Translations under genes and position numbers: made by a program
In this document: positions 1 to 10,300 of the stretch, piece after piece
How positions within the stretch are numbered: position 1 is the stretch's first letter
Layout: each line of letters opens with the position of its first letter
From: an uncultured Bacteroidales bacterium
GTDB lineage: Bacteria; Bacteroidota; Bacteroidia; Bacteroidales; UBA932
DNA length: 64,000 bases
Assembly: GCA_946405435.1 (NCBI GenBank)
Contig: CAMJHF010000013.1
Coordinates: 1 to 64,000 of the forward strand
Reading direction: 5' to 3'
The notes under the pieces: model-generated
What the model saw: the letters and a program-made list of their open reading frames with translations, nothing else
Databases searched by the model: none
Told to the model about the DNA's origin: nothing

Positions 1-2039
1 TTACGACCGATGCCGACAAACTTACCTATAACGTGGAAGCAGACCCGTTGTCGGCTGGCAGCAATCTTATCGACATTCTCCGGAATGTGCCAATGCTCAG
101 CATCAATGGTGACGAGGAGGTGCTGCTGAACGGCAGTAAAGATTACAAGGTGCTGGTGAACGGTCGTTCCACCGGTATGCTGGCCCGGAACTTCAACCAG
201 CTCATCAAGACCATTCCGGCATCGTCCATCAAGGAGATCCAGGTCATCACCAATCCGCCGGTAAAATACGATGCGGAAGGCATCGGTGGCATCATCAATA
301 TCGTGATGGCCAAGCGCCTAAAATCGGGCTACAGCGGTTCGCTTGGAGCCAATGCAAGCACCCTCGGCACTGTAAGCGGAAACGGCTATCTGAATGCCCA
401 GCTGGGCAAGTTCACCTTCAGCGCGAATGCCAGCGGAACCTATTACCCAAGTCCGACGGTCCACGGTGTCACCGACATAGAAAATTACACCAGCGAGACA
501 AACCACTATCAGAAACTGGAGTTTGATAGCGATAATACCTATCGCATCGGCGCATTCTCCCTGGAAGCCAGTTATGAACCGGATTCCCTGAATCTTATCA
601 CCCTTTCGGGCTGGACGAACTTCCAGAAGATTCTGAGCACTTACGACATCACGGAAACGTTCTGGAATACCGACCATGTCAAGACCGTTGAAATGCTGGA
701 ACCGACGGTTCGGACGAACCGGTACAACACCTTCTCCGGCGAACTGGCTTACCAGAAGACATTCCGGAATGACGGCGGTATCCTGACCTTCAGCTATTCC
801 ATCGACGGGAATCCGAACAGCACGGACAACAACATTATCGTGAAGCCTGTCCTGAACTATCCGGACTATCACCGGCATTCCTTCAATACGGAGCACACCA
901 TCCAGCAGATCGGACAGATCGACTACTTCGCCACCCTGCGGAAGAAGCACCAGATTGAAGCCGGAGGCAAATACACGCTGCGCAGCCACGTGGCCGATTC
1001 CAAGGATGAGTTATGGGACTACGCCAAGAATGAATGGTACATTGACAATTCCAACGTCAACGACCTGGACTACAAGCAGCACATTTTTGCGGCCTATGCC
1101 AGCTATGGGTACAAGTTCAGCAAGCTCACCTTAAAGGCCGGCACCCGACTGGAATACACCTTGAACCGGGGACTCTCCAAGAGCGCTTCCAGGGACATCA
1201 CCTTCGACAATAGCAACTTCAACATCGTCCCGTACCTCAATGCGGCCTGGCAGATCGATCCGAAGAACTCGCTTGCGCTATCCTATACCCGCCGCCTGGG
1301 CAGGCCCAGCGTGAGCTACCTCAATCCTTATATCGCCGAAGAGTCTCCCTATAGCCGGATGCACGGTAATCCCGATCTGCGTACTGTCGTCTCCGATGCC
1401 TTGACACTCATTTATCGCACCAGCGGGGACAAATGGGACCTGACGGCACGCACTTACGGCAGCCTTTGTAATAACAAAATTGAATATCTGTCTGTGGTCA
1501 GTCCGGATGGCGTCAAGGTATCGACCTACGAGAACGCCGTGAAGTACAATCATATCGACCAGATGCTCAGTTTCAACTGGAACCCCTCCGACAAGTTCAG
1601 CCTCCAGACATCGGCCTTGGTTGGGTACGACTACTATTACGCTCCCACGCTGGATCAAAAGAACGACGGCATCAGTTGGAATGTCAGTCTGAGCGCCAAC
1701 GTCTTCCTGTGGAAAGGAGCCATGGCGTATGCGTCTGCCGATGCGGGCGGTGGCGAAATCACCTTGCAGCGCACCTACCACGGCGTGGATTATGAGTATT
1801 CACTCGGCCTGCGGCAAGGCTTCCTCCAGAACCGGCTGATCCTGTCGGTGTCGGCCATCATGCCCTTCCAGAACCGCTATGCCGGTCCAGTCCGCGACAC
1901 CTATACGGATACATACTATCAGCACAACGAAGGCTGGTACAATTCCCGCCAGTTCCGCTTAGGCCTGACCTGGCGCTTCGGCAAGACCTCAATCAACTTC
2001 AAGCACGCCAAGAAGACGGAGGTGAGTGATTCGCTGTAA
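1..2039 (+). CDS. Outer membrane beta-barrel protein, TonB-receptor-like (5' end missing)
   Basis: The reading frame is already open at base 3, so the start, signal peptide and any N-terminal carboxypeptidase-regulatory domain lie outside the window. About 678 residues remain. The first 110 or so resemble a plug domain, with an LVNGRSTG segment followed by IKEIQVITNPPVKYDAEGIGGIINI, the pattern of Bacteroidota CarboxypepD_reg/plug proteins. The rest is aromatic-rich alternating beta strands, as in the OMP_b-brl_3 barrel family, ending with a short charged tail after the final strand (LGLTWRFGK). By family it would sit in the outer membrane; no substrate can be read from the sequence. It is followed by a long non-coding stretch and is not in an operon with the convergent mnmE. 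It could also be a non-transporting barrel of the same family. Confidence 0.85.
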   Translation, partial: TTDADKLTYNVEADPLSAGSNLIDILRNVPMLSINGDEEVLLNGSKDYKVLVNGRSTGMLARNFNQLIKTIPASSIKEIQVITNPPVKYDAEGIGGIINIVMAKRLKSGYSGSLGANASTLGTVSGNGYLNAQLGKFTFSANASGTYYPSPTVHGVTDIENYTSETNHYQKLEFDSDNTYRIGAFSLEASYEPDSLNLITLSGWTNFQKILSTYDITETFWNTDHVKTVEMLEPTVRTNRYNTFSGELAYQKTFRNDGGILTFSYSIDGNPNSTDNNIIVKPVLNYPDYHRHSFNTEHTIQQIGQIDYFATLRKKHQIEAGGKYTLRSHVADSKDELWDYAKNEWYIDNSNVNDLDYKQHIFAAYASYGYKFSKLTLKAGTRLEYTLNRGLSKSASRDITFDNSNFNIVPYLNAAWQIDPKNSLALSYTRRLGRPSVSYLNPYIAEESPYSRMHGNPDLRTVVSDALTLIYRTSGDKWDLTARTYGSLCNNKIEYLSVVSPDGVKVSTYENAVKYNHIDQMLSFNWNPSDKFSLQTSALVGYDYYYAPTLDQKNDGISWNVSLSANVFLWKGAMAYASADAGGGEITLQRTYHGVDYEYSLGLRQGFLQNRLILSVSAIMPFQNRYAGPVRDTYTDTYYQHNEGWYNSRQFRLGLTWRFGKTSINFKHAKKTEVSDSL

Positions 2040-2347
2040 TTTGATTAACCTAATCACCACCGATGAAATGCAACATCGAATCTTCGATACTTTCCAACTT
2101 GTTACGTCCATATTTGCCAAATGCGACATGTGCCAAATCAGGAGTGAAAAACCGAAAATGTGGTGGATGAAAAGAAATAATCATTCAAAATAATGGTACT
2201 TGTACGGTATAATAAACTAGTTTAACGCTGTTGTACAACATTATTTGATGAATAGGAGGGGAGTACCATTTTTAAACCGGGCGTTTTGCGTGTTAACTTT
2301 CCAAAAACATTTCATAAATCAGCGGTTTTGGTAACTATTTCGGGGAA

Positions 2348-2398
2348 GTGTGACAAAAATCTGTCACACTTGGTAACATTGTGACAGAAAGTGTGACA
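2348..2398. repeat. Cluster of four TGTGACA motifs
   Basis: GTGTGACA at 2348-2355 is followed after 6 bases by its exact inverse TGTCACAC at 2362-2369. Direct copies follow at 2380-2386 (TGTGACA) and 2391-2398 (GTGTGACA). TTGGTAAC also occurs twice nearby (2328-2335 and 2370-2377). The pattern resembles a multi-site protein-binding region. No gene product in the window can be linked to it. Confidence 0.6.
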
Positions 2399-2477
2399 AA
2401 ACTGCTGAAAACAAACAATATTCAAGCTAATGTCTGAAAACTCGAGACTAGCTACAATCCTTTTCTAAAAAAGTCGT

Positions 2478-2530
2478 TTTTAACTAGTTTCAGAATATCA
2501 ACTCAAGTTCCAATTAAGTTTTAACTAGTT
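2478..2530. repeat. Direct repeat TTTTAACTAGTT, 12 bases, two copies
   Basis: The 12-mer TTTTAACTAGTT occurs at 2478-2489 and 2519-2530. A related perfect palindrome, AAACTAGTTT, occurs at 2214-2223. The second direct copy ends 13 bases before the mnmE stop codon. Confidence 0.6.
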
Positions 2531-2543
2531 GAGTATCAAGAAT

Positions 2544-3950
2544 TTATTTCCCGATGCAAAACCTTCCGAAAATCTCTCCCAAGACTTCGTCGGTGGTGAT
2601 TTGGCCGGTGATGGTGCCGAGGGAGGAGAGGGCGGAGCGGAGGTCTTCGGCGAGGAGGTCTGTGGGGGTGTTGTTGCTGAGGCCGAGGCGGACGCGGCCG
2701 AGGGCTTCGGCGGTGTCGGCGAGGGCCTGGGCGTGGCGGGCGTTGGTGACCAAAGTGCCGTCCCAGGAGGCAATTTCAGAGGCTGAAACGAGGGTTTTGC
2801 GAAGTTGTTCGAGCCCTTGGCCTGTTTTTGCTGATATCACCAAAATAGACACATTATCCGGTTTATTATCAGGATTTAAAACAAAATTGTTTATATCGAT
2901 AACATTTTTGTTAGCGCCCCCAATATCCACTTTATTGGCCAAAACTATGAGCTTCTGGCTGTCCAAATCCACAAGCTTGTAAATCTCTGCCGTTGCTGCT
3001 TCAAAATCCTGATTTGAACTCAACGTCGAGGAGTCGATCACCCCCAGGACGACGGAGGCTTCGCCTGCTTTTCGCAGTGTCCTTTCTATTCCCAGACGCT
3101 CTATTTCATCGGAGGCCGAACGGATGCCGGCAGTGTCTATGAAACGGAAAAGAATCCCGTCCAGAACGCAGGTTTCCTCGACCGTGTCCCGAGTAGTTCC
3201 TGGTATGTCGGAAACGATAGCTCTGTCGTCGCCCAGAAGAGCATTCAGTAGGGTGCTTTTGCCGCTGTTGGGAGCACCAATGATTGCTACCGGAACTCCG
3301 TTGCGCAGGGCATTGCCGGCCCTGAATGAGTCCCGGAGCCTGCAGCAGTGGGAGATGGAGGAATCCAGCAGTGACTGCAGCTTGGCGCGGTCGGCGAATT
3401 CAACATCTTCCTCGCTGAAATCAAGTTCCAGCTCGAGCAGCGACGTCAGTTCGAGCAGTTGCCTGCGTATTTCCGTCAATTCAGACGAAAATCCGCCCTT
3501 CATTTGATTCAAGGCTACCCGGTGCTGAGCTGAAGAAGTGCTTGAGATAATGTCTGCAACCGCCTCTGCCTGCGCGAGATCCATCTTGCCGTTCATGAAT
3601 GCCCTGCGGGTGAATTCACCTGGTTCTGCGGTTCTGGCTCCAGCCTCTGAAAGGCGGCTCATCAATTCTCCCACTATATATCGCGACGCGTGGCAGGAGA
3701 TCTCCGCCATGTCCTCGCCGGTGTATGAAGACGGGGCCCGGAAAATGCTTACAAGCACCTCGTCCAGCCCGTCTATTACTCCAAAACGAAGACTGAATCC
3801 GGGTGCTGATGCTGCAGTGCCATGGCGCAGCCTTACCAGGCCGTCAACTATGTCCAGGCATCCGTTGCCGCTGACCCTAACTATGCTTACGGCGCCTCCC
3901 ATGCCAGTGGAAGGAGCGAAAATTATATCATTTGCGAGCATTGTAACCAA
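2544..3950 (-). CDS. mnmE: tRNA uridine-5-carboxymethylaminomethyl modification GTPase MnmE (TrmE)
   Basis: MnmE with MnmG modifies the wobble uridine (U34) of certain tRNAs in the cytoplasm. The N-terminal folate-binding domain covers about residues 5-120. The helical domain is interrupted by a G domain with P-loop GAPNSGKS (225-232), the potassium-dependent switch motif PGTTRD (250-255), DTAG (272-275) and NKVD. The protein ends in FCIGK, the invariant C-terminal motif that carries the essential Cys. Length (468) is normal. A second ATG at 3941 (MLANDIIF) is an equally good start; either start overlaps the upstream SDR gene by 14-23 bases. Codon composition varies inside the gene: C-rich coding near the 3' end and AT-rich around 2830-2950, where a linker between NKVD and the SAK motif is encoded. 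Confidence 0.97.
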   Translation of the reverse strand: MVTMLANDIIFAPSTGMGGAVSIVRVSGNGCLDIVDGLVRLRHGTAASAPGFSLRFGVIDGLDEVLVSIFRAPSSYTGEDMAEISCHASRYIVGELMSRLSEAGARTAEPGEFTRRAFMNGKMDLAQAEAVADIISSTSSAQHRVALNQMKGGFSSELTEIRRQLLELTSLLELELDFSEEDVEFADRAKLQSLLDSSISHCCRLRDSFRAGNALRNGVPVAIIGAPNSGKSTLLNALLGDDRAIVSDIPGTTRDTVEETCVLDGILFRFIDTAGIRSASDEIERLGIERTLRKAGEASVVLGVIDSSTLSSNQDFEAATAEIYKLVDLDSQKLIVLANKVDIGGANKNVIDINNFVLNPDNKPDNVSILVISAKTGQGLEQLRKTLVSASEIASWDGTLVTNARHAQALADTAEALGRVRLGLSNNTPTDLLAEDLRSALSSLGTITGQITTDEVLGEIFGRFCIGK

Positions 3951-4914
3951 AGAAATCTTCTATCGAACGTTCTATCGGCGTGCAGGGCATTCCAAGTTCG
4001 TTCCGGGCACGGGAATCGTCATACCATTCTTCGACCATGAGCTGCCTTACGTTGCGGCTTGCGAACAGAACCTTCCGCCCGTGTCTCTCGAGCCAGTCTC
4101 CGAATCTTCCTGCCGCAAGGCAAATCTTACGGGGGAGCGTGAAACAAGTCTGACGATATCCGCAGACGGATGCCTGAATGTGATAGAACTCTTTAAGCGT
4201 AAGCGATTTACCAGTCGTGAGGTAACGTCCTTGTGCAAGTGGGTTCGAGATTGCTCCTACGATTGCCGCCGCTACGTCCCTGACGTCTATGAAACTCTTT
4301 CCGCCAGGAGGCACCGCCATGAGCGGCTTCCTGTATCCTGTAAGCAGCAGGCGACCCGATGATGGCTTGCGGTCGTATGGGCCTATCATGAATCCCGGCA
4401 GTATGATAACCGTCCTTAGGCGTGGATGCGACTTGGCGAACTCCAGCAGGGCGGTTTCGCTTTCGCGTTTGCTTCTTGCGTAGAAAGATCCGCTGAAAGG
4501 CCCTCCAAAAGGGCGGCTCTCGTCGGCGGGGGAGCCGGCGGAGCCCGGGTCTACGGTGTTGGCGGTGCTGACGTCTATCAGCGTGTGTCCTCCCGTTTCG
4601 TCCATGAGTTGGGCGAGCATGAGAGGAAGCGTCGCATTGACCTCCCGGTATTCGTTCACGCTGCCCAGCGTCATATCGGTAATGCCTGCGCAGTTTATTG
4701 CCGTGGTGCATCCCCACAGGTTCTTCATCAGAAACGCCCTGTCGAGTATCGAGCCTTCCACAATGTCAAGCTGCCCCGGTGAGGCCATGCCCACAACTCT
4801 CGAGTCGAGACGCGACCGGTCTCTGACTATGCAGCGCACGCGTTGCCCCTGCGACAGAAGCAACGCGAGTAAGTTGTGGCCCAGCAGGCCGCTAGCGCCA
4901 AGGAGCAGAATCAT
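3928..4914 (-). CDS. NAD(P)-dependent epimerase/dehydratase family protein (extended SDR)
   Basis: This 328-residue Rossmann protein starts directly with the dinucleotide-binding motif GASGLLGHN. A catalytic YxxxK equivalent is seen as YARSK, in a SFYARSKRESE context. The architecture is that of extended short-chain dehydrogenases acting on NDP-sugars or flavonoid-type alcohols, but the substrate cannot be read. Its ATG shares one base with the pncB stop codon (TAATG at 4912-4916), which suggests translational coupling, and its 3' end overlaps mnmE. The neighbours (NAD salvage, tRNA modification) do not define a pathway. Confidence 0.85.
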   Translation of the reverse strand: MILLLGASGLLGHNLLALLLSQGQRVRCIVRDRSRLDSRVVGMASPGQLDIVEGSILDRAFLMKNLWGCTTAINCAGITDMTLGSVNEYREVNATLPLMLAQLMDETGGHTLIDVSTANTVDPGSAGSPADESRPFGGPFSGSFYARSKRESETALLEFAKSHPRLRTVIILPGFMIGPYDRKPSSGRLLLTGYRKPLMAVPPGGKSFIDVRDVAAAIVGAISNPLAQGRYLTTGKSLTLKEFYHIQASVCGYRQTCFTLPRKICLAAGRFGDWLERHGRKVLFASRNVRQLMVEEWYDDSRARNELGMPCTPIERSIEDFFGYNARK

Positions 4915-6089
4915 TACTTTAGGTGTAGTTCGTGAGCTGCGATATCAAATTCCACGCTGTCTCCCATGTGTTTGCCAAAGTCGTCGGAAATCTTGATGAC
5001 CTTTTCCCAGGGGTCTTTGGAACTCATGCGGCAGCGGCTGAGCTTCATCACGATGTTGGCCGCTTTGTATCCCGGGATGCCGGGGTCGCAGGTAAGGTTG
5101 GTGCCTATGCCGGCACTGACCTTGATGCGGCCTCTGAAGTATTCCGCAATGTCGCGGTATTTCTCGAAATTGAGGGCGTTGCTGAACACCAGAAGCTTCG
5201 TGCGGGGGTCGATGCCGAATTCCTCCAGGCGGGCTATTATCATGTCGCCGATAACTTTTTCGTCTCCTGAATCCTGGCGGAAGCCATCCAGCAGTTTGGC
5301 TTGTTTTAGAGTGAGTGTGCGGAGGAAGGATGCCGTGGTGAATGTATCGATGAGCGCAGTTCCAAGTGCTCCGTCATACACCTTGATCCAGTCTTCGAGT
5401 CCAAGGTAATTAGCTCTTTTATAACCAAATACGCCACTATGGAACATCATCCACTCGTGGGGGAAAGTACCCACCGGTATCATGTCGTATTTCATGGCGA
5501 AATACACGTTGGATGTGCCCGCACAGTATTTGGGGCATCTTGACTTGAGCCTGGCCACGACGGCCTCGTGAAGATCGGACGAGAAACGGCGCCTGGTGCC
5601 GAACTCCGAGAAAACGAGACCGTTGGTGTTGGCAATCTCTATTTTGGAGTCCAGGCGTGCCATGGCTGTGTCCAGGTCGGCCTTTGCGCCGAGCCTGCGG
5701 TTGCGGAGCTCTGCCACGACGGCGAGTATTGGAACCTCGTACAGCGTTACTTTGTACAGCAGGTCGGTAACCTCGATTTGCAGATGTCCCTCGGCGTCGA
5801 GGCTGCACTGGATCTTGTCCTTTTCGAAGCGGAAGCCTTTGAGCCATTCCCAGTAATTGCCGGCAACGTAGCGGATCTTGCGGCACACATACTCGAACTC
5901 GTCTTCGGTGAGCGACAGAGCCGCCATGTCGGCAAATGCGCCGCGAAGCTCGTCCAGGAACGCCTCGTCATACACTTCGGCGCTGCGGTCGTTGAATTTG
6001 AATGTGCCCTCGGCAAGAGGGTATAGCTGAAAGTATGCGTTGGATGTCGAAAACTTATAAAGGTCGGTATCCAGAATGCTGAGTATCAT
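4914..6089 (-). CDS. pncB: Nicotinate phosphoribosyltransferase
   Basis: PncB joins nicotinate to PRPP to make nicotinate mononucleotide, the Preiss-Handler entry to NAD. The 391-residue protein starts with ILDTDLYKFSTSNAYFQLYP, the family's N-terminal signature. It contains the conserved EFGTRRRFS segment and a GFRQDSGD motif for phosphoribosyl binding. Length fits the bacterial class of about 400 residues. It follows the nucleoside kinase after 23 bases and is coupled to the next SDR by a one-base overlap, so the operon groups nucleotide and cofactor salvage. Confidence 0.95.
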   Translation of the reverse strand: MILSILDTDLYKFSTSNAYFQLYPLAEGTFKFNDRSAEVYDEAFLDELRGAFADMAALSLTEDEFEYVCRKIRYVAGNYWEWLKGFRFEKDKIQCSLDAEGHLQIEVTDLLYKVTLYEVPILAVVAELRNRRLGAKADLDTAMARLDSKIEIANTNGLVFSEFGTRRRFSSDLHEAVVARLKSRCPKYCAGTSNVYFAMKYDMIPVGTFPHEWMMFHSGVFGYKRANYLGLEDWIKVYDGALGTALIDTFTTASFLRTLTLKQAKLLDGFRQDSGDEKVIGDMIIARLEEFGIDPRTKLLVFSNALNFEKYRDIAEYFRGRIKVSAGIGTNLTCDPGIPGYKAANIVMKLSRCRMSSKDPWEKVIKISDDFGKHMGDSVEFDIAAHELHLK

Positions 6090-6112
6090 GTGTTTGATTG
6101 TTAATATTTAAA

Positions 6113-7774
6113 CTAGTACTTAAAGCTGCTGCCGCCGACAAATTCGCGAAGCAGGGAAGTGGGCGGAATCTCGCGGTCGCTCACCGGAGTAAAGTAACTC
6201 AGGAATTTGAGCAGCCGGTTTGCCTCGCTGTATTCCGGGCAGTTGCGGGGCACTGTGGCCAGTACCTGCTCGGCGTGCAGCCTGATGACGGCAAATTCGA
6301 CCAGGTATGCGGAGTTGAACAGCACGTCGGCCTCCTCCTGGTAGGGGTAAATCCATTTGACTTCCGCACGCCTGACGTTGGGCCAGTTGCTGATAGTTTC
6401 CCGGGCGGTGAAGGCCCCTTTGTTGTAGTCGCGCACAATGCGTCGGAGCAGGCGGTTGTCGCTGGTCGGAATGCAGTTATGGTCGTCCAGGGATATGCTG
6501 ACGATGGTATTGATGAAAATCTTGAATTTGCATGCGTCCGGAATAAGGTTGGTCAGGCCGGGGTTCAAGGCGTGGATGCCTTCCACCAGGAGTATCGATC
6601 CCGGCTCCAGCTTGAGCCGCTTGTCTTTATACTCGCGGAGGCCGGTGACAAAATTATACTCCGGAACGCTGACTTCATGCCCCTCTAGCAGTTTTATGAG
6701 GTCCTGCTGCATTGCCTCATGGTCCACGGTGTCGAAGTTGTCGAAGTCGAAGGAACCGTCGGGGAAGCGGGGAGTGTCGAGACGGTTTACAAAGTAATCG
6801 TCCGTAGAAACGGACAACGGCCTCAGGCCGCAGGCCATCAACTGTGTGCTCAAGCGCTTCGTTACTGTTGTCTTGCCGCTGCTGCTGGGCCCGGTGATCA
6901 GAACCAGGCGCAGTGCGCCGCCGCGATACCGGCGTTCAATCTCTTCGGCTATCTGGACGATTTTCTTCTCCTGAAGGGCTTCTGCGACCTGGATCAATTC
7001 TCCCGCATGTCCCTTCTGGCAGGCGTGATTGACGTCGCCCACGTTGTCCAGATTCATGATTGCGTTCCACCTCAGGCTCTCGCGGAAAACTTCGAAGGTT
7101 TTGGGCTGGGGCTGGAAAACGGTCAGCTTCTCGGGGGCGTGGCGGTCCGGGACGCGCAGCAGCATGCCGTCCTCATAAAGAGCCAGGTCCCACACCTTCA
7201 GGTAGCCTGCCGAGGGGACCAGGGCGTCGTAGTAGTAGTCCGGAGTGCCCTCGAGGGTATGATAGCGGATATATGTCTGCCCGCTGGTTTCCAGGAGCTT
7301 GACCTTGTCGTCATATCCCATCGAACGGAACAGTTCAATTGCGTCCTCGGTCCTTACTTCCACCCTTTTGAAGGGGGCGTTGCCCTTGACGATCTCGGTC
7401 ATGCGGGCCTTGATGCGCTCCACGTCCTCGGAGTTCACAGGCGAACCTTTCTGAAGGTCGCAAAAGTACCCCTTGGAGATGGGACGGCGCATCTTGAGCT
7501 TGCTGTCCGGAAAGAGGTCGCGGGTGGCTTTGCTCAGCAGGAAGCACAACGAACGGCAGTAGGCACTGCGGCCCGTATATGTGCGGTAATCAAGGAATTC
7601 TACGTCGCGGTTGTTGAATGCGCGGTACTTCAGGCCTTGGGAAACGTTGTTCACTTTGGCGCAGAGGATGTCGTAGGGGGCGTCGAACTGGAAATGCGGC
7701 AGCATGTCCGCAAGTGTGGTACCTTCCTGGAATTCCTTGGAGGTGCCGGTGTTCTTGCAATATATCTTGAGCAT
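6113..7774 (-). CDS. Nucleoside (uridine-type) kinase with N-terminal TGS domain
   Basis: A Bacteroidota-type fusion of 553 residues. An N-terminal TGS domain (about 1-65) and a threonyl/alanyl-tRNA-synthetase-like second domain precede a uridine-kinase/phosphoribulokinase-type P-loop domain. The P-loop GPSSSGKT is at 295-302, followed by the DDYFVNR segment and LLVEGIHALNP typical of uridine kinases. The likely reaction is ATP-dependent phosphorylation of a pyrimidine nucleoside in the cytoplasm; the role of the TGS part is not established. It is transcribed divergently from upp, so two pyrimidine salvage genes share one intergenic control region. Only about 6 bases separate its -7 element from the ATG. 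Confidence 0.9.
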   Translation of the reverse strand: MLKIYCKNTGTSKEFQEGTTLADMLPHFQFDAPYDILCAKVNNVSQGLKYRAFNNRDVEFLDYRTYTGRSAYCRSLCFLLSKATRDLFPDSKLKMRRPISKGYFCDLQKGSPVNSEDVERIKARMTEIVKGNAPFKRVEVRTEDAIELFRSMGYDDKVKLLETSGQTYIRYHTLEGTPDYYYDALVPSAGYLKVWDLALYEDGMLLRVPDRHAPEKLTVFQPQPKTFEVFRESLRWNAIMNLDNVGDVNHACQKGHAGELIQVAEALQEKKIVQIAEEIERRYRGGALRLVLITGPSSSGKTTVTKRLSTQLMACGLRPLSVSTDDYFVNRLDTPRFPDGSFDFDNFDTVDHEAMQQDLIKLLEGHEVSVPEYNFVTGLREYKDKRLKLEPGSILLVEGIHALNPGLTNLIPDACKFKIFINTIVSISLDDHNCIPTSDNRLLRRIVRDYNKGAFTARETISNWPNVRRAEVKWIYPYQEEADVLFNSAYLVEFAVIRLHAEQVLATVPRNCPEYSEANRLLKFLSYFTPVSDREIPPTSLLREFVGGSSFKY

Positions 7775-7780
7775 ACCTTA

Positions 7781-7809
7781 CAAAAATAGCAATTTTTTGA
7801 TTAATTTTG
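7781..7809. promoter_or_regulatory. Divergent promoter region, nucleoside kinase / upp
   Basis: Two TAnnTTTG -7 elements of the Bacteroidota sigma factor face away from each other. TATTTTTG lies on the minus strand (7781-7788), 6 bases before the kinase ATG. TAATTTTG lies on the plus strand (7802-7809), 19 bases before the upp ATG. A good -33 TTTG at the expected 19-21-base spacing is not obvious for either. Confidence 0.6.
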
Positions 7810-7828
7810 CATCAAATACACCAAAGCT

Positions 7829-8458
7829 ATGAGTCAAGTACATCTGATCGACCATCCCATGATCCAGCACAAGCTGAGCATCATGCGTGATAAGGAAACC
7901 GGCTCCAAGGATTTCCGTCAGCTTCTCAAAGAGATTTCCCTTCTCATGGGCTACGAAATCACCCGCGATCTCCCTCTCACCGACCTCGAAATTGAAACCC
8001 CCATCAGCAAGATGACCGCCCGGCGCGTCCTGGGCCGCAAGCTCGCAATCGTGCCTATCCTTCGTGCAGGACTTGGCATGGTGGACGGCCTGCTGGACCT
8101 TGTGCCTGTGGCAAAGGTCGGACATATAGGTCTGTACCGCAATGAAAAGACTCACAAGCCCGTAGTTTACTACTGCAAGCTTCCCGAGGACGTACAGGAA
8201 CGCCTGGTCATCGTCACCGATCCCATGCTCGCCACCGGCGGCAGTTCCTGCGACGCCATCGTCATGCTCAAGGAGCGCGGGTGCACCAACATCCGTCTTA
8301 TGTGCCTGGTTGCAGCTCCTGAGGGCATCAAGAAAGTCCAGGAAGAGCATCCCGACGTCGACATCTACGTCGCTGCCATAGACGAGCGCCTTAACGAAGA
8401 CGCCTACATCGTCCCGGGCTTGGGAGATGCAGGCGACCGTATTTTCGGAACAAAGTAA
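7829..8458 (+). CDS. upp: Uracil phosphoribosyltransferase
   Basis: Upp converts uracil and PRPP to UMP in pyrimidine salvage. The protein has 209 residues, the normal length. It contains the PRPP-binding loop as [12 protein letters not shown] and the uracil-binding C-terminal stretch near [17 protein letters not shown]. The N-terminal region with ILRAGLGM is typical. The gene is monocistronic: it is divergent from the nucleoside kinase and converges on rho with a 6-base gap. Confidence 0.97.
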   Translation: MSQVHLIDHPMIQHKLSIMRDKETGSKDFRQLLKEISLLMGYEITRDLPLTDLEIETPISKMTARRVLGRKLAIVPILRAGLGMVDGLLDLVPVAKVGHIGLYRNEKTHKPVVYYCKLPEDVQERLVIVTDPMLATGGSSCDAIVMLKERGCTNIRLMCLVAAPEGIKKVQEEHPDVDIYVAAIDERLNEDAYIVPGLGDAGDRIFGTK

Positions 8459-8464
8459 GGAAAA

Positions 8465-10204
<1,740 letters not shown>

Positions 10205-10259
10205 AAAAGTTAGATTAGGCGCTGCCGCGGAAAAGCGGACATGCGGATTTTTGACAGTG

Positions 10260-10267
10260 CAAATATA
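10260..10267 (-). promoter_or_regulatory. Candidate rho -7 element TATATTTG
   Basis: On the minus strand TATATTTG lies 55 bases upstream of the rho ATG and matches TAnnTTTG exactly. A one-mismatch element (GATATTTG, 10289-10296) faces the other way, 4 bases before the PHP-like gene. Confidence 0.5.
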
Positions 10268-10300
10268 CAAATATTTATTTTAATTAACGATATTTGCAGT

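Larger units (their letters stand above)
2040..2543. other. AT-rich non-coding region with short repeats, next to the mnmE 3' end
   Basis: About 500 bases lie between two convergent genes. I find no convincing ORF, tRNA or intrinsic terminator. The stretch is clearly richer in A+T than the flanking genes. It holds four TGTGACA motifs in about 50 bases and three ACTAGT-centred palindromes, listed separately. Its function is unknown; operators, an attachment site or the remains of an insertion are all possible. Confidence 0.6.

Noticed and set aside
3928..3950. Frameshift between the SDR gene and mnmE
   Set aside because: Both proteins have complete conserved ends; the short overlap is an ordinary operon junction.
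6719..7789. Long open frame on the plus strand opposite the nucleoside kinase
   Set aside because: It mirrors the codons of a well-supported kinase gene, has no recognisable motif and would run over the kinase promoter.
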